NCBI GenBank assembly: GCA_015065425.1
Contig: SVQH01000013.1
Coordinates: 4,929-68,928 of the forward strand
Direction: 5' to 3'
Source: Oscillospiraceae bacterium
GTDB taxonomy: Bacteria; Bacillota; Clostridia; Oscillospirales; Acutalibacteraceae
DNA length: 64,000 bases
The notes under the pieces are model-generated. The model saw only the letters and a program-made list of their open reading frames with translations. It searched no databases and was not told the origin of the DNA. Position numbers and translations under genes: made by a program. Shown here in pieces: positions 17,328 to 24,868 of this stretch. Position 1 is the stretch's first letter, and each line of letters opens with the position of its first letter.

Positions 17328-18081
17328 AGAAAACAAAAGATATTATTTTCTTGATTCAATCAGAGGCTTGTGTATTCTGGGCATGATATTATATCATGCC
17401 CTTTTTGATATTGTGTTTTTTTTCGGATTTGATGCAAGTGAAGGGCTTATTGCAGTTGTTAATGTTATCAGAGATTTCGGAGCTTCGTGCTTTATATGTC
17501 TTTCGGGAATATGTATCCATTTCGGGAAAAGACCTCTGAAAAGAGCACTTATTCTGACCGCTTCTTCTCTTGTAGTAAGCGGAGTTACCTTTTTTGTAAT
17601 GCCCTCGACCCCCATTGTTTTCGGAATTCTTACCTTTATGTCAGCGGCGGCATTTATAATGCTTCCTCTGAAAAAATTTTTCGATAAGCTGCCGCCCGTC
17701 CCCTTTGCTGTGCTGTCTTTTATCATGTTTCTTCTTACCTTCAATGTGTATACAGGTAGTCTCGGGTATTACGGGTTCAATCTTGCAGCTTTGCCGGAGT
17801 CACTTTATTCCAATTATTTTACTGCATTTTTAGGCTTTCCGCCCTATTATTTTACATCTTCCGATTATTATCCCGTTTTTCCGTGGATATTTATGTTCTT
17901 CTTCGGATTTTTCCTATGGAAAATTCTTTCAAAAAGCGAAACGGTTCTTAAGATACTTAGTTTCAGAATACGCTTTCTTGAAAAAACGGGAAAATACAGT
18001 CTCTGGATATATATAGCTCATCAGCCTGTTATAATGGGGCTTCTTCTTGCTGTTTTTTATGTTGTTTATCACTTTGCCTGA
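17305..18081 (+). CDS. DUF1624/HGSNAT-like membrane acyltransferase-type protein
   Basis: A 258-residue integral membrane protein with about seven hydrophobic segments. Its N-terminus (RYYFLDSIRGLCILGMILYH) matches the family of heparan-alpha-glucosaminide N-acetyltransferase catalytic-domain-like proteins, in which the Asp and His of the first helix are characteristic. Bacterial members are largely uncharacterised and may move acyl groups across the membrane. The start at 17305 follows AAAGGTG and overlaps the lipase-like gene, which suggests coupled translation. It is the last gene of the operon. The GTG at 17296 is a less likely start. Confidence 0.75.
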   Translation: METLAKTEENKRYYFLDSIRGLCILGMILYHALFDIVFFFGFDASEGLIAVVNVIRDFGASCFICLSGICIHFGKRPLKRALILTASSLVVSGVTFFVMPSTPIVFGILTFMSAAAFIMLPLKKFFDKLPPVPFAVLSFIMFLLTFNVYTGSLGYYGFNLAALPESLYSNYFTAFLGFPPYYFTSSDYYPVFPWIFMFFFGFFLWKILSKSETVLKILSFRIRFLEKTGKYSLWIYIAHQPVIMGLLLAVFYVVYHFA

Positions 18082-18154
18082 CGGGTAACAGCAAATTTAT
18101 GATGAAAAGAAAAAATTAAAATATTATTTTGTTTTATTTAAGGGTATTTGGTAC

Positions 18155-18182
18155 TTGAAAAAATTATAAAATTTGTTAAAAT
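18155..18182 (+). promoter_or_regulatory. Promoter of the PRPP synthetase gene
   Basis: TTGAAA (18155-18160), 16 bases, TAAAAT (18177-18182). The transcript starts near 18190, so the true start codon is the ATG at 18249. Confidence 0.65.
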
Positions 18183-18248
18183 ATTAATATGGCATCGGTC
18201 GATTCCCGTGTGTCGTATAAAGTCGTAATAAAAAGGAGAAAGAATATC

Positions 18249-19445
18249 ATGCCGGTTTATACTGACGAATTTACAACCATACCTTCCGGTTCTCTCGGAA
18301 TAGTTGCTCTTCCCGGTTGTGAGGAGCTTGCACGCAAGATTGATTCGTATCTCGTGCAGTGGAGAGATGAAAGAGAAAGTGAGCACAAGAGCACACTTGC
18401 CTTCAACGGTTATGAAAGAGATTCTTATATTCTCAAAGCCGTTTTTCCCAGATTCGGAACAGGTGAAGGTAAATGTATGCTTAAGGAATCCGTAAGAGGT
18501 TACGATGTATTTATACTCTGTGACTGCTTCAATTACGGAATAACACATGAAGTATACGGACAGAATGTTCCTTATACTCCCGATGAGCATTATGCAAATC
18601 TTAAAAGAGCCATTGCCGCAATGACGGGTAAAGCAAAAAGAATTACTGTCATTATGCCCATGCTTTATGAAGGCAGACAGCATAAGAGAGCCGCAAGGGA
18701 ATCTCTTGACTGTGCAATTATGCTTCAGGAGCTTTTTGATTATTACCATATTGATAATATTATAACATTTGATGCCCATGACCCCAGAGTTATGAATGCC
18801 ATTCCTCTTGACGGCTTTGAAAATGTTTATACTACATATCAGATGATAAAGGCTCTCGTAAATAATATCAGCGATCTTAAGATTGATAAAGAAAATCTTA
18901 TGATAATCTCTCCTGACGAAGGCGGTGTAAACAGAGGCGTTTACTATTCCTCCGTTCTCGGTATAGATCTCGGTATGTTCTATAAACGCCGTGATTATTC
19001 AAGAGTTGTAAAGGGAAGAAACCCCATAATCGCTCATGAATTTTTGGGTTCAAATGTTGAAGGTAAGGATGTTATCGTTGTTGACGACATGATTTCTTCA
19101 GGCGATTCCATGATAGATGTTGCCAAGAGACTTAAAAATATGGGTGCAAGAAACATTTATGTCTGCTGTGCATTCGGTCTTTTCTGCAACGGACTTGATT
19201 CTTTTGATGAGGCTTATGAAAAAGGTTATATAAGCCGTGTGTTTACCACTAACCTTATTTACCGTACTCCCGAGCTTTTACAGAGAGAATGGTTTTGTGA
19301 GGTAGACCTTTCAAAGTATATCTCACTTCTTATTGATGCCCTCAACCATGATATGTCCATAAGTACACTTCTCAACCACGCTCAGCGAATCAAGCCTTTC
19401 CTTGAGGAACACGGCTTTGATATCAAAATCAGAAGCGAGGGTTAA
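18249..19445 (+). CDS. Divergent ribose-phosphate pyrophosphokinase
   Basis: A 398-residue protein with the phosphoribosyltransferase signature VIVVDDMISSGDSM, the PRPP-binding loop of PRPP synthetases and type I PRTases. The middle part (KRITVIMPMLYEGRQHKRAAR, FDAHDPRVM) corresponds to the ATP-binding flexible loop and metal-binding His region. It is about 80 residues longer than ordinary bacterial Prs, and the usual RQDRK and DLHA elements are altered (RQHKR, DAHD). It would make PRPP from ribose-5-phosphate and ATP for nucleotide, His and Trp synthesis, or be a regulatory relative. The start has AAAAGGAGAAAG upstream. It is monocistronic with its own terminator. Confidence 0.82.
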   Translation: MPVYTDEFTTIPSGSLGIVALPGCEELARKIDSYLVQWRDERESEHKSTLAFNGYERDSYILKAVFPRFGTGEGKCMLKESVRGYDVFILCDCFNYGITHEVYGQNVPYTPDEHYANLKRAIAAMTGKAKRITVIMPMLYEGRQHKRAARESLDCAIMLQELFDYYHIDNIITFDAHDPRVMNAIPLDGFENVYTTYQMIKALVNNISDLKIDKENLMIISPDEGGVNRGVYYSSVLGIDLGMFYKRRDYSRVVKGRNPIIAHEFLGSNVEGKDVIVVDDMISSGDSMIDVAKRLKNMGARNIYVCCAFGLFCNGLDSFDEAYEKGYISRVFTTNLIYRTPELLQREWFCEVDLSKYISLLIDALNHDMSISTLLNHAQRIKPFLEEHGFDIKIRSEG

Positions 19446-19461
19446 TATAGCATTGTTTTTC

Positions 19462-19494
19462 AGCCCGGAGAATTTGTTTTTCCGGGCTATTTTT
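19462..19494 (+). terminator. Terminator of the PRPP synthetase gene
   Basis: AGCCCGGA / TCCGGGCT stem with a 11-base loop, then ATTTTTC. It lies just before the GH92 gene, whose own promoter I could not identify. Confidence 0.85.
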
Positions 19495-19511
19495 CAAGGA
19501 AGGAAAATATT

Positions 19512-21551
19512 ATGAGTTATTCTGAATATGTAAATATAAAGCAGGGAAGTGCTTCAGTACACCGTTTTTCAAACGGAAACACTCTTCCTCTCATTCAAAG
19601 ACCCTTTGCCATGTGTGCCATGGCTGCACAGACATCAAGCGAAAGCAGCTGGTTTTTTCATCCCGATTCAAGAAGTCTTGAAGGTGTAAGAATTACTCAC
19701 CAGCCAAGTCCATGGATTGCCGATTACGGCACACTCGTTTTTATGCCTCAGAAAAGAAGGGCGATTTTCGGTGCAAACCGTTGGTCGGGTTATCGTCCTC
19801 ATGAAGCTGTTATGACGCCCTCTTACATGAAACTGAATTTTCTTAAAAGCAGAAGTATTTTTGAGGTTACGCCTACCGAAAGAGGTTCTGCAATAAGAGT
19901 GAAGTTTGACGATTGTGAAGACAACTGGTTTTCCGTTCTCCCGTTCAGCGATTTCTGCAGTTATGAATATTTCCCCGAAGAAAATATGCTGTATGCCGTT
20001 GCAACAAACTGCGGCGATGACAAAGCAGTTAATTTCAGAATGTATACTGTAGTAAAATTTGCAGAGGGACAGATATCTTCTGATAAGAATATTGCGGGAA
20101 CAGACGACAGCAAAAGTGTTTCAAACAATGTTTCAGGTAAAATGACGGGTATTCATCTCAGAGTTCTCGGTGATGCCGTCGATGCTTTTGTTGCCACGTC
20201 ATATATCAGCTTTGAACAGGCAAAACTCAATCTGAAACAGGATACGCAAGGAAAGACTTTTGATGATATAAGAAAAGACGCAGAAGAGATATGGGAAGAA
20301 TATCTCTCCCGTGTTGAGATTGAAGCTTACGATGAAAAACAGATGAAGACCTTTTACTCCTGTATGTACCGTGCTTTTCTTTATCCGCATAAGTGCTATG
20401 AAATAAATGAAAACGGAGAAGTTGTTCACTATGCTCCGTCTTCAGGAAAAATTCTTCCCGGTGTAAGATATACCGATAACGGCTTCTGGGATACATACAG
20501 AACCTGCTATCCTTTCTATGCTCTTGTTGCAAAAGATGAATACAAAGAGATGTGCCGTGCCTTTGTCAATGATTATCTTGAATGCGGATGGCTTCCGAGA
20601 TGGCCCTCCATCGGTGAAAGAGGCTGTATGCCCAGTACTCTTATAGATGCACTTCTGTGTGATGCAGCCGTAAAAGGACTCATGGACAAGAAAACCATGG
20701 AACAGGCTCTTGAAGGAATGCTCAAACACGCAAATATCAATTCCGCAGATGACGATTACGGCAGAAGCGGTGCCGAAAGCTATGTGAAATTGGGCTTTGT
20801 TCCCATAGAAGCACACAGAGAAAGTGTAAATCTCACTCTTGATGCTGCTTACGGTGACTGGTGTATTGCAAAAATAGCAGAGCTGCTCGGAAAAAATGAC
20901 ATTGCCGAAGAATATTATGTAAGAGCAAAGAATTATAAAAATCTCTTTGATGCCGAAACAGGCTTTATGAGGGCAAAATTTGAAGACGGTACATTCCGTC
21001 CCGGTTTTAACCCTATTTCATGGGGACTTGATTACACCGAAGGCTCAGCCTGGCAGAATTCTTTTGCTGTTCCGCACGATATGGAGGGACTTTCAGAGCT
21101 TTACGGCGGAAAAGACAGACTTCTCAAAAAAATTGATGAACTTTTTGCAACTCCTCCTGCTTATGAAAACGGCGGTTACGGCTGTGAGATACATGAAATG
21201 ACCGAAATGGCGGCTGCTGATTTCGGACAGTGTGCAATTTCCAACCAGCCGAGCTTCCATATTCCTTATATTTATTCCGAGCTCGGTGATGTTGAAAAAA
21301 CATCATATTGGGTAGAAAAAATGTGCAAAGAAGCATTTTCTTATGAAAACGACGGATTCCCCGGTGATGAGGATAACGGTTCAATGGCTTTGTGGTATGT
21401 TTTCTCTTCTATCGGCATATATCCCTTCTGTCCCGGCAAGAATGAATTTGTAAGAACGAAAAAGCTTGTGAAAAGCGTAAAGATTCTCGGAAAAGACTTT
21501 GATGCCGACAGCTTTGACGGTAATAAGATAGCCTATTATGAGGTTGTATGA
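19512..21551 (+). CDS. GH92 alpha-mannosidase, apparently intracellular
   Basis: A 679-residue glycoside hydrolase of family 92, Ca-dependent exo-alpha-mannosidases. Family landmarks include GFWDTYRTCYPFYAL, GWLPRWPSIGERGCMPS, the general-acid Glu in EIHEMTEMA, and the GDEDNGSMALWYVFS segment with the base Asp residues. No signal peptide is present, unlike most Bacteroides GH92 enzymes, so it should act on imported manno-oligosaccharides or N-glycan fragments. The start at 19512 has AAGGAAGG upstream. The gene sits alone after a terminator and may be read through from the gene before it. Linkage preference is not predictable. Confidence 0.92.
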   Translation: MSYSEYVNIKQGSASVHRFSNGNTLPLIQRPFAMCAMAAQTSSESSWFFHPDSRSLEGVRITHQPSPWIADYGTLVFMPQKRRAIFGANRWSGYRPHEAVMTPSYMKLNFLKSRSIFEVTPTERGSAIRVKFDDCEDNWFSVLPFSDFCSYEYFPEENMLYAVATNCGDDKAVNFRMYTVVKFAEGQISSDKNIAGTDDSKSVSNNVSGKMTGIHLRVLGDAVDAFVATSYISFEQAKLNLKQDTQGKTFDDIRKDAEEIWEEYLSRVEIEAYDEKQMKTFYSCMYRAFLYPHKCYEINENGEVVHYAPSSGKILPGVRYTDNGFWDTYRTCYPFYALVAKDEYKEMCRAFVNDYLECGWLPRWPSIGERGCMPSTLIDALLCDAAVKGLMDKKTMEQALEGMLKHANINSADDDYGRSGAESYVKLGFVPIEAHRESVNLTLDAAYGDWCIAKIAELLGKNDIAEEYYVRAKNYKNLFDAETGFMRAKFEDGTFRPGFNPISWGLDYTEGSAWQNSFAVPHDMEGLSELYGGKDRLLKKIDELFATPPAYENGGYGCEIHEMTEMAAADFGQCAISNQPSFHIPYIYSELGDVEKTSYWVEKMCKEAFSYENDGFPGDEDNGSMALWYVFSSIGIYPFCPGKNEFVRTKKLVKSVKILGKDFDADSFDGNKIAYYEVV

Positions 21552-21558
21552 TTTGTAC

Positions 21559-21587
21559 TTGCATATATGGTTTTTATGTGATATAAT
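21559..21587 (+). promoter_or_regulatory. Promoter of the SH3b protein gene
   Basis: TTGCAT (21559-21564), 17 bases, TATAAT (21582-21587), preceded by TGTGA so that an extended -10 (TGATATAAT) is formed. Confidence 0.8.
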
Positions 21588-21618
21588 AATTTGAATTTTT
21601 CAATAAAGGAGAATCAAA

Positions 21619-22512
21619 ATGAGCGATATTAATAATTACGATAACGATTATATCGTTGATGAAGAAGAACTTGAAGAAGAATATGATGAGGAACAGGAAG
21701 AAAACGGGAGAAATCCTGAAAAACTCATGAAAATAATCATCGGTGCAGTTGTTGTTGCCGCTGTTGTTGTAGTTGTTCTTGTCTGCCTTCTTTTCGGTGC
21801 AAATTCAGGAAAAGATGATGAAACTACCACTCCTCCCGGTGAGACCACTACCGCTGCTGATGAATCCACAACTGCAGCAGGTGCAGAATTTACTGCAGGT
21901 TCATACACTGTTACCGTTCCCGGAAACGGAAACCTCAATCTCCGTAACGATGCAAGTATGGAAGCAGAAGCACTTATTGAAGTTCCCCACGGTACTCTTC
22001 TCAATGTTTCAGAAGTTAAGCATGTTGTTACAAGCCAGAATGAAGAGCAGTACTGGGGGAAGACAGTATATCTCGGATGGAACGGCTGGGTTTCCATGAC
22101 ATATCTCACAAAGGCATATTCTCAGAGTATTGTTACTCCTCCCGAAATACCCGAAGAGACAACGGAAGCACCCGAAATACCCGAACAGACAACGGAAACT
22201 CCCGAAATACCCGAACAGACTACTGCTGTTCCCGAGGAACCCGAGCAGACCACCGCTTCTTCAACAAGCTCCGGCAGACCTCAGACAACAGGTACATATA
22301 CAGTTGATGTTGATCCCGATCCCGGAAAAGTCAATATGCGTGATAATCACAGTGTTGAAGCAACTCAGATTGCTTCCATTCCCGCAGGTACGGAAATTAC
22401 CGTTACGGAAGTGTATCACGATTCAGATGCCTCCGCAAAAGAGCTTGAATACTGGGGCAAGGTATCCTACGGCGGATATACAGGCTGGATTTCCATGTGG
22501 TATCTTAAATAA
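21619..22512 (+). CDS. Membrane-anchored protein with two SH3b domains
   Basis: A 297-residue protein. Residues 1-35 are very acidic (DEEELEEEYDEEQEEN) and cytoplasmic; residues about 36-58 form one membrane helix rich in Val/Ala. A Thr-rich spacer follows, then a bacterial SH3 domain (NLNLRNDASMEAEAL ... GWNGWVSMTYL), a proline/threonine linker of four near-identical 10-residue repeats, and a second SH3b domain (KVNMRDNHSVEATQI ... YTGWISMWYL). SH3b domains commonly bind peptidoglycan, so a cell-wall anchoring or sensing role is likely; no catalytic domain is present. It has its own promoter and terminator and a AAAGGAG ribosome site. Confidence 0.85.
   Translation: MSDINNYDNDYIVDEEELEEEYDEEQEENGRNPEKLMKIIIGAVVVAAVVVVVLVCLLFGANSGKDDETTTPPGETTTAADESTTAAGAEFTAGSYTVTVPGNGNLNLRNDASMEAEALIEVPHGTLLNVSEVKHVVTSQNEEQYWGKTVYLGWNGWVSMTYLTKAYSQSIVTPPEIPEETTEAPEIPEQTTETPEIPEQTTAVPEEPEQTTASSTSSGRPQTTGTYTVDVDPDPGKVNMRDNHSVEATQIASIPAGTEITVTEVYHDSDASAKELEYWGKVSYGGYTGWISMWYLK
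22141..22260 (+). repeat. Tandem 30-bp coding repeats (PEIPEQTTE type)
   Basis: Four consecutive 30-base units encode PEIPEETTEA, PEIPEQTTET, PEIPEQTTAV and PEEPEQTTAS. They form the linker between the two SH3b domains and are likely to vary in number between strains. Confidence 0.85.
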
Positions 22513-22566
22513 CATATAAATTTAATTGTCAGGAAAATCATAATTCCGCAACTTTTGTGAAGACCG

Positions 22567-22620
22567 AAAAACACCAAATGCTTAAGTTTATTTTTGTAAA
22601 CCTGAGCACTTGGTGTTTAG
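22567..22620. terminator. Bidirectional terminator, SH3b gene / lipase-like gene
   Basis: A long imperfect hairpin, AACACCAAATGCT... pairing with ...GAGCACTTGGTGTT, flanked by A- and T-rich runs between convergent genes. Confidence 0.75.
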
Positions 22621-22646
22621 TTATTTATTAATCTGATTTTTGAGAG

Positions 22647-23582
22647 TCAGCTTGTAAAGCGTTCTGCAAAGCAGAGAATATCGTCAAGTACTTTTTCCCT
22701 GCAATCTTCGTTATGTATTTCATGACGAAGACCCCTGTACAGTTTAATTGAAACATCGCTGTGACCGCTGTCCTTCAGTTTGTCATATACCTCAGTGACT
22801 CCCTTGCCGTAATTGCCGACAGGATCCATTTCGCCTGCAATCAGATATATGGGATAATGAGAGGGAACGGCTTCATACCACTCTTTGCCCGAAACACTCT
22901 GAAGAAGAGAAAACAAATCTTTGAAGCCTCCTGCAGTAAACTTATATCCGCACTTGTCATCTTTTACATAAGCAGCAATGTTTTCCCGGTTGACGGACAG
23001 CCATTCAAAGCCGGTATTACCGTTGAATTTTTTGTTGTAGCTTCCGAATGCCATGGAGTCAAGAAGATTTGAACGGTGACGGTAACCGGCTACAGAACCT
23101 ATGATTTTTGCAACAAGTATACCTGCACCTGCAGCAGGATTGGCACCGCTTGTACCGCATATAACAGCAGCAGAGGTTGCTTCAGGATATTTTGCAATAA
23201 ATCTTCTTGTGACAAAAGAGCCCATGGAATGTCCCCATATTACGACGGGAAGAGAGGGATATTCTTCTTTTGCCGTTTCAATAACACCGAGAACATCATC
23301 AACAATTTTCTCATTTCCGTCTTTTTTGCCGAAATAACCGAGGTCTTCATCACTGTCAACAGATTTTCCGTGACCTGCATGGTCGTGCATGAAAACGGCA
23401 TAACCTTCTGCGGCAAGATATTTTGCAATGTCAATATAACGGTCGGAATGTTCAGCCATTCCGTGAACTATGGAAATTATTCCCTTCGTATCTTTTTTTT
23501 CTTCGGGTGCAATGCTCTGAACAAAAATATCTGCAAGTCCCGTGTTTGAAGGGAAACTGTATTTTTTGTGTGTAAAATTCAT
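22647..23582 (-). CDS. Alpha/beta hydrolase, monoacylglycerol lipase-like, second copy
   Basis: A 311-residue serine hydrolase paralogous to the one at 16383. The segment SIVHGMAEHSDRYID supplies the oxyanion region, the nucleophile elbow is IWGHSMGS with Ser119, the acid lies in IAGEMDPVGNYG, and the His in GLRHEIHNE completes the triad. There is no signal peptide. It is monocistronic, with its own promoter and a GGAGGATG ribosome site, divergent from the mreB-like gene. It is likely a cytoplasmic esterase or lipase for monoacylglycerol-like substrates. Confidence 0.88.
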   Translation of the reverse strand: MNFTHKKYSFPSNTGLADIFVQSIAPEEKKDTKGIISIVHGMAEHSDRYIDIAKYLAAEGYAVFMHDHAGHGKSVDSDEDLGYFGKKDGNEKIVDDVLGVIETAKEEYPSLPVVIWGHSMGSFVTRRFIAKYPEATSAAVICGTSGANPAAGAGILVAKIIGSVAGYRHRSNLLDSMAFGSYNKKFNGNTGFEWLSVNRENIAAYVKDDKCGYKFTAGGFKDLFSLLQSVSGKEWYEAVPSHYPIYLIAGEMDPVGNYGKGVTEVYDKLKDSGHSDVSIKLYRGLRHEIHNEDCREKVLDDILCFAERFTS

Positions 23583-23606
23583 AACATCATCCTCCTTGAT
23601 ATTTCA

Positions 23607-23635
23607 ATATTATCACATCAGGTATGCAATGTGAA
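23607..23635 (-). promoter_or_regulatory. Promoter of the second lipase-like gene
   Basis: Minus strand TTCACA (23630-23635), 17 bases, TAATAT (23607-23612), again preceded by TGTGA. Confidence 0.65.
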
Positions 23636-23761
23636 CCTAATTGACAATATTTTTCAAAAAATGTGTGAATAGCACAAATCTGTCAGTTGTCCTATGTGCA
23701 AAAATACTATGATACGCGTATAAATAATGATGTTTTAACCATATTCTTACGGTTTTTTATA

Positions 23762-23790
23762 TGGACAAAAAAGGTTTTATGTGATATTAT
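23762..23790 (+). promoter_or_regulatory. Promoter of the mreB-like gene
   Basis: TGGACA (23762-23767), 17 bases, TATTAT (23785-23790) with an upstream TGTGA extension. Confidence 0.65.
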
Positions 23791-23820
23791 AAAATGTAAT
23801 TATAAAGGGAGGTGTTCGCT

Positions 23821-24858
23821 TTGCTGGGACTCAGAATAGGAATTGACTTCGGTTCGTCCAGCTATTCGGTGTTTGTTGACGGAAGAGGTATCGTTGTACG
23901 CGAACCCTCTGTAATGATAATTGACAGATTTTCGGAAAAACCTCTTGCTATAGGAACTGCCGCAAAAAAAATGTGCGATAAACTTCCCGATTCAATGAGG
24001 GCGGTATATCCCATAAAAGACGGTATCGTAACAGACAGGGAACAGGCTTGTATAATGCTCAGAAACTGTATAAATAAGGTTTGCTTCGGAAAGCTTTTTA
24101 AGCCCAATATTCTTATGTGTGTTCCCACTACCGTAACACCGCTTCAGAAAAAAACAGTGTTTGATGTTGTAATGGCTTCAGGTGCGGGAAAGGCATGTTT
24201 TGTGGATGAGCCTCTTGCATCTGCGATAGGAGCGGGAGTCAGTCTGACTGAACCTAAAGGTGTAATGGTCTGCGATGTGGGTGCGGGAGTTACAGATTGC
24301 TGTGTTGTCACTATGGGAAATATCGCAGTTTCCGAATCTCTGAGAATAGGCGGAAATGATCTTACCAAGGCGATAATCGAATACGCTGCTAAAAAATGGA
24401 AGACAGAGATAGGTACTCCTACTGCGGAAGACATAAAAATTGCTGTCGGTTGTGCGATAAAAAGAAAAGACGAGGTTGCTGTTATTGCCTGCGGAAAGAG
24501 TCTTGATTCGGGGCTTCCGACGGAATTTGAAATTACTTCTTCCGAGGTTTATGAGGTGCTGAAACCCGGAATAGATGAGATTCTTTCCTGTGTCATAAGA
24601 GTACTTGAAGTGACACCGCCTGAACTCAGCGGTGATATTACCGATACGGGAATAATTCTTACAGGAGGCTCCGCTTCACTTTTTGGACTTGATAAGCTTA
24701 TTGAACAAAGCACCGGGATACATACTGTCGTTGCCGATTCTCCCGATGAATGTGCCGTCAGCGGCATCGGTATTCTTCTTAAGGATATGAAGTATCTTGA
24801 TCGCAACGGTTATATATTCAAGTCTGCAAGCGAAGAAAACGAAGAAGGCGGCGAATGA
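23821..24858 (+). CDS. mreB: MreB/Mbl-family actin-like protein
   Basis: A 345-residue actin-fold protein. Phosphate-1 loop GIDFGSSSYSVFV, the segment GIVVREPSV, the phosphate-2 region VCDVGAGVTDCCVV, and the adenosine motif ILTGGSASLFG occur in family order. It should form cytoplasmic filaments under the membrane that guide side-wall growth. The phosphate loops are divergent from the usual GTANT form, and no mreC or mreD follows; recD2 starts 10 bases after the stop. A TTG start at 23821 is chosen because GGGAGG lies 8 bases upstream; the in-frame GTG at 23812 overlaps that site. Confidence 0.82.
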   Translation: MLGLRIGIDFGSSSYSVFVDGRGIVVREPSVMIIDRFSEKPLAIGTAAKKMCDKLPDSMRAVYPIKDGIVTDREQACIMLRNCINKVCFGKLFKPNILMCVPTTVTPLQKKTVFDVVMASGAGKACFVDEPLASAIGAGVSLTEPKGVMVCDVGAGVTDCCVVTMGNIAVSESLRIGGNDLTKAIIEYAAKKWKTEIGTPTAEDIKIAVGCAIKRKDEVAVIACGKSLDSGLPTEFEITSSEVYEVLKPGIDEILSCVIRVLEVTPPELSGDITDTGIILTGGSASLFGLDKLIEQSTGIHTVVADSPDECAVSGIGILLKDMKYLDRNGYIFKSASEENEEGGE

Positions 24859-24868
24859 TACATCTGTC

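Noticed and set aside
22141..22260. Regular 30-bp repeats that might suggest a CRISPR array
   Set aside because: The repeats are contiguous with no spacers, in frame, and encode the SH3b linker.
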